Positions 1 to 10,622 of a stretch of DNA of 64,000 nucleotides are shown in pieces. The stretch is from Blastomussa wellsi. Taxonomy: Eukaryota > Cnidaria > Anthozoa > Scleractinia > Plerogyridae. Location of the stretch: positions 27,339,911 through 27,403,910 of the forward strand of contig OX393562.1 of the NCBI GenBank assembly GCA_947652115.1, given 5' to 3'. A program made the position numbers and the translations under genes. The notes beneath the pieces were generated by a model. It saw nothing but the letters and a program-made list of their open reading frames with translations, ran no database searches and was not told the DNA's origin. Each line of letters opens with the position of its first letter. Position 1 is the first letter of the stretch.

Positions 1-386
1 ATTGTTACATTTATTGTTTTGGTATAAATGCAGCAGTCATGCTCTAGTTTATAAAATCACTTAATTCATTGCCCCCGGTGTAAGTCGTACTGGAAATGTG
101 TACGTTATGATAACGTTACGTTACTATACGTTATTATAAAATTAACGTTAACTAATTTATTAACCACATGATCACTGAAGCTTTTCAGAGTCAATGAAAG
201 CGAAGCACGTGTGAGTGATTGGATATGGATTAATTAAATTTCCAACAAACAAATATTTTAAATTCAAGAAACTTTTAAGCCTTCTAAATAAAATATTTTA
301 TTATTTAAATAATAAGATATTGCAAGCCTGGTCAATTGAGATGTTTTAATACACTCTCATGTATCTTTTTACAATCTACTTTTCAG

Positions 387-3300
387 CTACTGGACATATT
401 TAAAATCGATACTACTTTTGTATCAGGATATGTTGAAGAGTTTAGGTAAACTGCCTTCAATATTGAATTTCATACGAATACGATTAGTCAAAACAAACCT
501 GCTTGAAATTGCGATATTTACTGGAAATTCTTTTTATATTGACTTTCTCAAAAGCAAACAAACAAAACCATCTTCTGTAAGCACAACCAAGCCAACAAAG
601 CCTGGAGTAATGAAACCTAGTTCCCAGTCCACTGCATCGCCTGTTTCCGGTGCAACTGCTAGACCAACGACTAGGCCAACACTGTTTTCTCCAGGAACTA
701 CACAGGCTACTCCAGCTTCAAGTCCAACTTTAAGTGGAACGTCGTCCAAGTAAGTGGCTAGTTGGAATTTGTTAGGAACTTTAAGCTCTCCATACATGCG
801 AGCAATCACGAAAGCGACCAGTTCTACCAAGTCATGACTACCATTGGGAAGTCCCGTTTGAATTGCCAAGTAAAAAATGAAAAAAAATGGCAGCCAAAAT
901 TAAAATCTCTGGTAAGTGACCGTCCCCGTGAGTGACTGGTTTTTCAATTCATTTGCTTTTTAAACTCTCACAAGTGACCACTCCAATAACCTGCTTCATA
1001 TTACTCAACACGTTAAATAATAAAAGTATACAGACTTTTAAAACATTCTGAGGGACTAATGCTGTTCGTTGGTAACGATCTCTGTAAGGCGACGGGTCTT
1101 TTGGTCAGTTCAGCTCTTTCAGCTTGTTACAGATAACAAGAGTTACAAACACGTTTTCAAATCCCCTCGGTAGTCGACTGCATTATTATGCATCATTATA
1201 CCTGACCAAAGATAAGTTCTTGTACAAAAATCAGCTATTCTCAATTAAAATTACCACTGAGTTTACAGGTAGGCAGGCAGGCAGAAACATAGACAGACAG
1301 ATAGACAGACCGTAAGTACATGAAAACCCAAGCACTTTTAGTGATTTATCATGTTTAAAAACAACGGACTTTATTATTAAAACCTCTAGTGTTGTCTAAA
1401 CGGTGATGACCTTCCTCGTGGCATATTGTCAAAGGACTCTCAAAGTAGTCGTCTATCCAAGGTTCATTTGATAATGGGATCACTCAATTCGTCGTTAATT
1501 ATAATAAAGAAACAAGATGTATCGATCATTAAATCCTTCTTTAATTGAAAGTTATGTCTTTTTAAGATGCCTCAAATTAGCATTTCCTTTGCTTGTTCAA
1601 CAGTGAGAAGTCCTCTGTGACAGTGTCAATCATTCTGAGGTTCGGTCCTGGTGTAAAACCTGACCCCACTAAGCCACTTCAAAATCATTTGAGGAAGAAC
1701 CTCGGGCGACTTCCAGCTCCTGTAAATCAGAAAACTCTTATTCAGTCTGTTAGAATAGTTCATCCAGGTAGGCCTTTTCGGATATTATTTAATGTAAAAA
1801 ATCAGATTTTGCAGTTGATGATGTAGCGGATTGTTATTGACACGCTTGTGCATGTAAACGACGTCCCAGACCAATAAATATTCTTTTTCATTCATTTATC
1901 TCGAAAACAAGTGTGTGTTAACCATGGTTGTTTCCGGTGTAATTGACAACAGTGGTTCCATTCTTGGCCTTAAAGCTTATGTTGAAGCGGAACTTATCCC
2001 GGTTTCCTTATTTCTACTACCCCTGAATTGGACGCTAGTCCTTTGCAGGGTCAAACCCTCCCCCCCGCCCCCTCCCCCCAGCGGTAAATACCCATTTACA
2101 CAACTGGGTGAAGAGAAGCACTGTGAGAGTATTGTCCTGACCAGTCCGATCCGGCGCCACCGCGACTCTCACTATTTGAAAACGAGGGAAGGCAGTATGA
2201 ACGTTGCCATTCAAAATGTTCTACTAAGTGAAGACATAACAAACAAGGCAGCGGTATTTCGCATGTAAGAAAAATTGCTATTTGAATTCTGAGAAATTTG
2301 TCTCTCGTTACAGGCACTCCGCCAGCTGTGTTGGGAACCTGCACCTCCAGTTGCCTTACAACCTGCTTCGTCTCCTGCAATCCATTCTGTTGTAACTCCA
2401 AAATAGCAGCTGGCAGTAACGCCCAATACACTGGCATGCGGCATGGAGTGATTGCACAGGCAACCCCTAAAGGAGTTATGATGCCTCGTTTGTTCAAGTA
2501 CCCTGTCATTCCACAAGTTAATATGTTTCCTGTTCAAGCAGTAGCACCACAAATGCGACCAGTGTCAGTTCCAGTTACCCTGTCCGTGAGATGTGTTCCA
2601 ACAATCCAAAGACCCTGTCCACCTGGAACGCAAGTTGCACAGACTATACAAGGATCTTATAAAATGCCTCAGCCTGGTTTTCCTAGAAGAATCTTCCAAC
2701 CACAACCACGTCCAATTGTCCCACAAACGGGGATGCCAATGGCTCCTTCTCTAACGCCAAACTATATAAATCAACAAGCGTTTATTCCAAGAATGGCACC
2801 TAGACCAATGCAGCCACCTTGTATCCCTAGTGGTTATAATAGCTGCCCACCACCGATAAATGCTTTCATGAAGACGTTAAAAGTAACAGATCCACCTCAA
2901 CACATAATACATCTGCCATCACCTCAGATGCAACCACCGTGTATTCCTAGTGCATATAGACCGTGTCCACCTCCAATTTACACCCCTCTCAAGACTGCTA
3001 AAGTAGTGGATCCACCACAACACATTATACATCTTCCACCGCCACAGATACAGCCACCGTGCATATCTAGTTTATACAACTCCTGTCCCCCTCCTATGAA
3101 GACCCCTATGAAGACTGCAAAAGTATTAAACCCACCACAACACATAATACATCTTCCACCACCGCAGATGCAACGACCGTGTATTCCTAGCTTATATAAC
3201 CCTTGCCCACCTTCGCCGAATACTCCTATGAAGACTGCAAAAGTAGTAGATCCACCACAGCATGTAATACATTTGCCACCTGCACCACAACCACCTCCAT

Positions 3301-4631
3301 CAACTCTATCAAACCCCTTTCAACAACTATTATCTGTACCTGTACTGTGCATTCCTCGCCCTTATTACCCTTGTCCACCGATGGCTGGAGCAAGGAAGCT
3401 CTCGAGACCCTCCCACAAGAAGGGGAAGTCTCGCGCTGTGATGCCTAAACCAATTGCAGGAAACTATCCACTTTCTTATGGAAATCAACAATATTGGCAG
3501 CGTCCAGTTGCATCTTATGTACCGCTTGCTTCATCCGTGATGCCAGTTTCCCCAATACAGCGACCAGCGCAATACATTCCCAAGCCTTATGTCTTCCAAA
3601 CTCCATTCCAGTGGTATCGCCCTCCTGTATGGCCGCAGATTATAAGAAAGCCAATTTTGATGTCCCCATGGGGGCCAATGCCTCAGCGCTCACATCCTCC
3701 TTTCCCTAAAGCAGTTCTAAATGACAAACCAAAACAGGCACTCCCAAAACCTATCCCAGCCAAAGGACCTATTACTATACAAGGTTCCATGTTAGTATAT
3801 CCTAAGCCAGTACCAGCTATCCCTCCTTCTTCTAAGGCTGTTGGTCCGTGTATGCCAACTTCTACTAATCCTTGTGTTCCTTTCCGTCCGTATCCCGTGG
3901 CACAAAACCCTTTCTCGTTGATCAAACCCTGCATCCCTTCCCTAGCGAATCCATGTCGTCCAAACAAAGTACAGGTACCAGCAAAGCGCCCTACAAAACC
4001 AGACGAAACTCAATCAAAGCCTATCCTGTTAACAAGACCACTACAGGTGCAAGGAAGCGTCTATTTCAATTTTCGCCCACCCCGTCCAGGATCAGCTGCC
4101 CAATACCCTGCCCCCGCGCCATGTATTCCAACTCAGACTATGAAATGTTTACCATTAATGCAAACCCAACTTCCTATGCCACCAAGCTATGCTGCTCCGA
4201 AGGTCGTAAATCCTTTCGCCAACCTTATGCCTCGCAGACCACTTCAACCAGCTATTGGAAATGCTGTCCCTTCCCTTGTCAATCCACAGATTGCACCGGC
4301 TCCTGCTGCTCCCCATTCGATTATTGTTCAGCTTCCTGAAGTCTCCCTACAAGCAGCCCCAGCATCGTCACTCCCAGCGCCTATCGTTCCACCTCCGCCT
4401 CCTTCACCAATCTCTCCAAGCACCTGCCCAATATCGTGCACTCATTTCCCAGGAGTATTTTGTCCTTCATATTGCGCACGTTACTGTTGTAAAAAGAGAG
4501 GTGGAAACCAGGCCAAACCAAAAACGGAAACAAAGAAGAAAACCAACAAGGTTAAAAAGGAAAAAGAGGCCAAAAAGCAAACTAAAAAGCAGAAGAAGAT
4601 TTTGAAAGTGAAGAACACGAAGAAAGGATAG
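387..4631 (+). CDS. NOWA-like nematocyst wall protein A (3' part; 5' end lies left of the window)
   Basis: Exons seen: 387-445, 555-749, 1604-1767, 2314-4631; all junctions are GT/AG and phases run 2, 2, 1, giving 911 in-frame codons to the TAG. Order of parts: the end of a small module (LLDIFKID...), a Thr/Pro/Ser linker (KPTKPG, TTRPT), a second module (VSIILRFGPGVKPDP...), then one huge exon. That exon starts with a canonical minicollagen CRD, continues with about 660 residues of Pro-rich sequence carrying nine C-x7-C motifs and four ~40-residue tandem repeats, and ends with a second CRD variant and a strongly Lys-rich tail. Each exon before the last matches one in gene B (10623-17605) in content and phase, so the missing 5' part should encode signal peptide, CAP and C-type lectin domains. 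Minicollagen CRDs are known to cross-link the capsule wall by disulfide exchange; the role here is inferred from that. High confidence for the gene, moderate for the NOWA label. Confidence 0.88.
1267..1312 (+). repeat. (GGCA/GACA)n microsatellite
   Basis: GGCAGGCAGGCAG followed by GACAGACAGATAGACAGACC, within an intron of gene A. Confidence 0.8.
2021..2175 (+). repeat. SINE-like interspersed repeat copy (intron of gene A)
   Basis: Contains GACGCTAGTCC, a C-rich tract, CCCATTTACACAACTGGGT and AAGAGAAGCACTGTGAGAG. A related sequence with GGATGCTAGTCCATC and CCAACTGGGTGGAGGAACG lies at 31499-31700, and the GGGATGCTAGTCCACCGCAG part recurs at 63935-63965. Copies at unlinked places within 64 kb indicate a dispersed element. 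Confidence 0.6.
2340..2393 (+). other. N-terminal minicollagen-type CRD of protein A
   Basis: Encodes C-TSS-C-LTT-C-FVS-C-NPF-CC, exactly the C-x3-C-x3-C-x3-C-x3-CC spacing of the minicollagen cysteine-rich domain. It lies directly after the splice acceptor of the last exon, as in gene B. Confidence 0.92.
2814..3280 (+). repeat. Four tandem ~40-residue Pro/Cys repeats inside protein A
   Basis: Four consecutive units read PPCIPSxYxxCPPP, then a Met/Lys-rich stretch with K(T/V)AKVxxPPQH, then IIHLPPPQ. Unit length is about 117-120 nt. Units 2 to 4 resemble each other more than unit 1 does, suggesting recent expansion. Each unit holds one C-x7-C pair. No such expansion is visible in gene B. Confidence 0.9.
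4425..4490 (+). other. C-terminal CRD variant of protein A
   Basis: Encodes C-PIS-C-x7-C-PSY-C-ARY-CC, a minicollagen-type CRD with the second spacing enlarged from 3 to 7. It is followed by a tail of about 45 residues that is roughly half Lys. The equivalent domain in gene B has a spacing of 6 at the same place. Confidence 0.85.
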
Positions 4632-5226
4632 TTTATATTTGTTTAATTAATTAACCGGTATAAACATTACCTGTGTTGATGGTGAAGTTATTTTTTGTTT
4701 CGATACAACAGCAACCAGGGAATTTCAAAGTAATCGTATTAGCTTGTTTGAATGGCTTTTACTAGGTTTACTTCATGTACTCGATGAGGTAATATCCTTT
4801 CCAGCGAAAATAGATCAGAAATTCTTCATGATATTCAGTCACGTTCCGAGAATCATGGCCAGTAGAAGCAAAAACAAACAAAACATTTTTTTATCTCATA
4901 CATGAGTCGCTGAGAGCCTTGAAATAATTTTTCAGGAGAAGTAAATAGTGAGTTCTGCATTTCAGCGTGTTGCTTTTTAGTGTAGCAAAAGTATACCAAA
5001 ATAATTAGAAGCAATATTTGTTGGAGTTGCTGTTGTGATAAATGAGAGATTTTTAGGAACAAATAGAGTTTTAAAAGGAGTTGGTTTCCATGCATGATCG
5101 CTATTGATCGCTGATAATTCTATGATCGTTGAAGTTGGCCATTTACATGCATGTAATGCATCTAAGTCGTTTTTCGGCGTTTTCTGGCGTACCCATGGAA
5201 ATCAGCTTTATGTTATCTATCTCTTA

Positions 5227-5232
5227 AATAAA
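5227..5232 (+). promoter_or_regulatory. Possible poly(A) signal for gene A
   Basis: AATAAA about 600 nt after the stop codon of gene A. It is the first canonical hexamer I see downstream on this strand; use is unproven. Confidence 0.3.
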
Positions 5233-6049
5233 AATACCAATTTAAAACGCGTTCGCTTTGTTTTTGTATAAGGTGTATAAGGGCAATAATCACTTCATTC
5301 AAGAAACGCGTTTGCCATTTTTGCTACGTGTACTATGTGTTCGAGCAATGGCTGCGTTGTTTCTTGAGAAATAGAACTAGAACTAGAGAACTAGAGACGC
5401 TGCTGAGGTAATGTCGAATCACTTCGTCAGAAAATAAAAGTGTGAATGAGTAACGTATAAAGCAATGAACAGTATTATTCTGTTAACACCAATAGTCCTG
5501 TAGACAATAACAGTACCAACATCGGCTGTTTTAATTACCTTGCATTGAGGAATTTCTCTAATCTCACAAGAATATGAATTAAACAATTAACGAAATGTTT
5601 TGTTAAGACCTGGACGCATATGATTAAGAATGTCTTCAGCTTTAAAGATGCTAGTAATTCCTGACACTCTTAAATCCTTTGTTGTTTACTAATTTACCAG
5701 TGCCCTTCTGACTGTTCCTGCTAAAACATCCTACAGCCTTAAATTGAAGGAAGCATTTTACATTAACGGTTTTAAACCCGAATTGAAGATTGAACGCCCA
5801 AATTCAATATTTTAAACCTACTTGTGTTAGTCTGCTTTTTACCTTTAGACAACAGTTGCAAATTTTAACGGTATAAATTCGTATCAGACAGTACCAGAGG
5901 CTTTGTAACGGTTATATCTTTTACTATAATTTCATCATCACCTCAGCATGTGCCTTTGTGAGCTACCTATAGATACATGTACGTATACAGGGGCAACCAA
6001 CGAGTCTGTTCAGGGTGTAGCCACGATTTCTAGGACGAGGGGTTCCAAA

Positions 6050-6545
6050 TTTGTTTCAACGAAAACGGTTGGTATAAAACGTGAAATGGCGTTCGCAAAT
6101 CCACTCGCTTTATTCTTGGTGTCTGTCCCAGATCCATGCTGCGTCGCCATATTGGCCAGCAAATAGACGTTCATTTGCCATTAACTCAAGCGTTCGCATG
6201 ATACACGAGAAGAGGGCGAAGAAAACCTCGTAAGCTTCGTGTCTCTCCACCCATCGCGTCTTGCACATGTTCTTTAATGTTGTTTACTTCGCGTCCGGGG
6301 AGTACTTCTCAATCACACACAGAAGCACATTATTTCGCTTCGGCGAATACTTGAAGAAATTACAGGTTTCCTTGTGTGTTCCTAGCATATTCCTAATGAC
6401 GGGTTGGTCACAGGAGTGAACAATAGCCAAATTGAGACAATGGGCTCAAGAGTGAGTGTAGACAGCCAGCGGACATTGTTCGAGAGGAAGTGCTTGCGTA
6501 CCGCGGCGAACCGATGACATATTTGACGCCCCGTCGTATCCTTGG
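6050..6545 (-). pseudogene. hAT-type transposase remnant
   Basis: Read on the minus strand from about 6541, the conceptual protein has the hAT/DUF4371 (P52rIPK/ZMYM-like) pattern: GYDGASNMSS, then AHCLNLAIVHSC, IRNML, FFKYSPKRNN, and KTRWVERHEAYEVF. At least two in-frame stops interrupt it (one before AHCLN, one before TTLKNM), and a frame change is needed to pick up NKASGFANAISRF at the 3' end. It is therefore dead. No terminal inverted repeats were identified. Confidence rests on the ordered motif matches. Confidence 0.75.
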
Positions 6546-7261
6546 GTTCCTTAACTCGAGAGGGGGGGTTCCGGAACCCCTGGAACCCTCCCCTGGCTAC
6601 GCCCTTGCTGTTCCTCACTTTATCTTTTTCCCAGCGCAAATGCTGCTGGCTGGCAAATTGTTTCAGTAAATGTTTTCTCATGGGAGTTTTCAAGTCATTG
6701 AAAACAAATACTATTTTTGTGTTGGCCGATTGGCATCGAAGAAACTGCTCGACGAGAGGTTCAGTCCATTTAGAAGAGCGGATTTAAAAGATTTCAGTGT
6801 CATTTCCGGGAGTTTGTTGCTTGTTCTAATTGCTGGCTGGGAAAAATTGTGGATCATGTGCTAGGAAAATGGAACAGATAATTTTTCCCAGCAACACTCA
6901 AGGACAACTGTTAATGTTTCAATATCATTTATTTCCATTTGGGCAACAGAATGCATTCTGCCATAGTTTGTTCGTTGGGTGCCGCTGCATGTATAGCGTT
7001 CTAATGTACATTATCATTAATGCCGAAACATGACGTCTTTAAAAAGTTTTATCGTAAAGGTTTTTTAAATTTTTACCTAGCTATTTAATGTATTTGTCCA
7101 GTATCTGACGATTTGAAACTGTGTTACTGGGATCACAATCTTACTAGCATTGCACTTCTTTCTTAATTGTGGAAAAGTCTTCCAGTCTGGTAGTCGTGCT
7201 CTAAGTTATTTCTTACTTTGGTCCGTTTCTCCTTCCGGAGCATAGGCCACCCCCGTCCCCC

Positions 7262-7860
7262 CTGTCCTGAGCTATTATTTCAAGTCCTTTTAATATCCTT
7301 TTAAGCTCCCTCTCTTTCTTTGAACTTGGGGGTTGTAGTTCAGGGCTTTACGGCCGACGATACTGGTTTGTTTAACAAACATGGATGTATGGCCAAGTCG
7401 TCTCCATTTCCTTTGTAGGATGTCCTCTTCCACTACAGTTTGCTGCGTCCTTGTCCATAGGTTCTCATTGCTGATGGTCTCTGGCAAGAGGATTCTTAGA
7501 ATTCTACATAAGCACTGATGGGATGAAGCTCTGGACCTTCTTCATAGATACCTTGGTTGTGCGCCACGTTTCTGCTCAATACAACAATACCGGCTTAACG
7601 TTTGAAAACGTACCTTGGTCGATGCGCTGATTTCTCTGGAGATCTAGACGTTCTTCAGCACATTGAATACTGATCGTGCCTTGTCCATCCTAGTTTTCAC
7701 ATGCATCTGTGTTTGTTCCCTCCAAATAGGCCAAAATAGGCAAGACTCAACTTCCCCCACTTCCTCTCCTTTTATTGTGACTGGCTCAGCGGTACCTGTG
7801 TTGATCCTCAGAATCTTTGTTGAGCTTCAGTCCTACTTGCACTGAGGCATCATCTGCAGG
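7262..7860 (-). pseudogene. LINE reverse-transcriptase C-terminal remnant
   Basis: Minus-strand reading gives the C-terminal region typical of animal LINE ORF2-type proteins: INTGTAEPVTIKGEEV, then GTNTDADVK-like, KARSVFN.LKN, KVQSFI..CLCRILRI, then PETISNENLWTRTQQ, VVEEDILQRKWRRLGHT, and the C-terminal YNPQ...KRGS. Frame changes and stops break it into pieces; the longest open piece is 7290-7487. No endonuclease or catalytic YxDD part is present here, so this is a 5'-truncated, decayed copy. Confidence 0.75.
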
Positions 7861-10622
7861 TCAGATATTTTTTCCTACATCTGCCGATTGTTTGGAATGG
7901 AAAAAGGCCACAAGGGATGTTCATTGGTTTAGTAAGCTAGTAAGCTTTAAAAGGGACGTTTTAAGATCGGTAACCAATTAAATTGTATTTTTAATTCAGC
8001 CGGTTACCTCATACCGTGTGCGTAATGCTTGCTTAGACGGCTGATGGCGTTGCGTTTTATTCGGTCGTCACTGATTTAACATATTTTTAGAACATTTTAA
8101 CCAATCCCCTATAACTGCAGAACGCTCTTTTTTCTCCCAAAGGTATGCGTTTTGGGAAAACGTCTGGGTAAAATTGTTTGGATATGAATAAAAAATAACC
8201 TGCTAAACCTCTTTCATCTGGTGTTGGTTTTCAGAAAACCATTCAGGAAAGTTTCTTACTTGAGGTCAGACCCTGCTCATCAAATCATTGATTTTACTAC
8301 TTATACAAAAACAGCATACACATTACCATACAAATTAAACTTGCAGCCGCGTTGTTAAGCTAAATCTCGTTTTCAGTATTTTTCTATAACATGGAAAATA
8401 ATATGGCTAAAATACCATCAATTTTAATGACACATGCAATTGAACCAATTTCCTCACGTTTTTATCGAATACGGTTGCCTGTAAAAATAAACTTGTGACG
8501 TTAGTGTCGTGATATTCAACAGCAAACGTAACTTTCCTTCTACTAGTATGTCTATTTCTTCACATACCTCCTTGAGGTAAATGACTACTTCGTCCTCAAA
8601 AATGAAGAAAATGGCGCTGGTATGTTTTAGTTCATTTTTACCATGGACGGAATCTAATCATCTGCCAGTGTCCTGTTTGATCTCGTTCTTCAGTAACCTG
8701 CTCCCATCACTAATATTTTCCCATGTCTTGACAAACAAACAACAAAACAATGATAAAGGTATAATTTCTGTTGGCCAGTAAAATCAAAACACCAAGTGAC
8801 TTATGATTGAAAATATTCAAAAGTTAGAGGCGATTGAATCACCACAACCAGACAAGGAGGAAGTTGTGAGTGAGCCATGTCTGGAGGGTTCTAGCTAAGA
8901 CCAAAGGACTTCATACATTTGGCTCCGAAAACTGCCTTCTAAATACAGGTAAGGAAAATCAATCACCTCGAAATATTAGGGAAGGAAATATCATGTTTGT
9001 ATTTGAAACCTGACTTGGTTGCAGCGTTTGGATAAAAATGAATAGCTTGAGTTGCACATTGCGATGCAAGTAGAACACTGGACGAAACCTTCTTGAACTT
9101 TTAATCTTAAAACTTCTTGAAGTGTAGCTCAAAAGGTTCAGCCGAGAAAACACGGAACATTTTAATTTCTCTCTAGGTTTGAATCTTTTGAACTTATATA
9201 CTAATTTGATACTAATTTAAGATACTATCTTTTAAGAATTGAGCTCTCTTTTACTTGTTACTATCATGCTTTCACATTGAGGACGCCAAACGTCACATAA
9301 CACAGGCCTAGAAAGAGAAGAAAATTTGTTGTAACTATGGTAAACTCGATTTTCTAGTCTTCAAGTTTGTTTATTTTCGCCCATGACTACCCATGAGGAA
9401 TTGAGCAGGCGGCGTGAACCTGTAAGCCAATAAGAAATTATTCTTCGTACTTTTTGTAAATGTGGTAACCGAGATGACAAAAAGTTTTCCCAATTTATTA
9501 ATTTGAATGCTTTTCCTTTTTTGGCAGTGTTTAAGATTTATTCTTGGAATTTACACGTTTACGGCAATACAAATTGTCAGTCAATATTGTTATGAATTTA
9601 GCATTCCGTTATGATATGGTAATTTATCTACATGAGATAATATATCTCAAACGTTCACAGAATTAAGACTTAAACTTATCCGGGACTCTGAGGTCTGTAA
9701 ATAACTCTCGTTTAAAATTTGTAGCAACAAATTCCTCTTCTTGGAAATAGACCTAAATCTCCCCTGCAACGTTGCAGAGATACATTGTTTTAACAAGTTG
9801 CCTAGGAATGCCTGATGTTAGACCCACCTGCCATGTTTATAAATTTCGTATTTATATCTGAAATGATCCGTGCAATATGTAATACCAAGTGACCAGTTCT
9901 TTTCATCGCAGGGTCAGCGCTCTTTGATCAGAAAGGAACACTTGATATTGAGGTGAGGCGAAATAAATTGTATAACAATTAATAACAAGTTAAACTTGAT
10001 GTTCGTTTTGAGCGATAGGTGAAACTGCTACATCAAATAATTCAATGTACGTAGCTCATAAAGATAGGAGATCACACGCATACTGAGCTGTCTTGGCATC
10101 CGTCTAGTGTGGCATAAGCAATGTGTTGTTGTGAATATTGAGTGTTTTTGAGTTATCTTACGACCGAGACATAGAATAGAAGCTGCCATACAGGAAAGAG
10201 GCTTAACCAGAATTATTTATCCGTTGTAAAGCATTAATGAGCACTTTTCCTTGAATGGGTATCACAGTAAAGTGAACGTTCCTTGGCTGTCCGTCTACGT
10301 AAACTCCAAAAAGTTACTTAAACAAATTTCATATCATATTTGTCATACATGCCATTGGCATTTACCTCCTTTTATATCAATGTACTCTACCAAATAAAGA
10401 CAAAGCCTACACTTAAATGTTTTTACGCGATAAAATACATCATCATCGCATTCTGTAAAAAAATTTCCCAACTCTTATTTAATACTTAATCTTGCGTTGG
10501 AGACCAGTCCAAAACATTATTGATAAGTGAAAGGAATGATTTAAGAACGTTAACGTGTATTTTCTCACTGTTTTCATGCTTTTTTTTAATTCTTACAGGT
10601 TTGGAAAACCTAGCCAAGTGAT

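Larger units (their letters stand above)
4632..9900. other. Intergenic region between the two NOWA-like genes
   Basis: Apart from the hAT and LINE remnants, this AT-rich stretch holds no reading frame that I can support. Short open frames (for example at 8581-8781) have no recognisable domain, no matching splice structure and no composition bias. Confidence 0.5.

Noticed and set aside
534..869. Minus-strand frame of 111 codons
   Set aside because: Lies antisense to the Thr/Pro linker exon of gene A; the plus-strand exon has splice sites and a paralogue in gene B.
3683..3967. Minus-strand Gly-rich frame
   Set aside because: Shadow of the Pro-rich exon of gene A.
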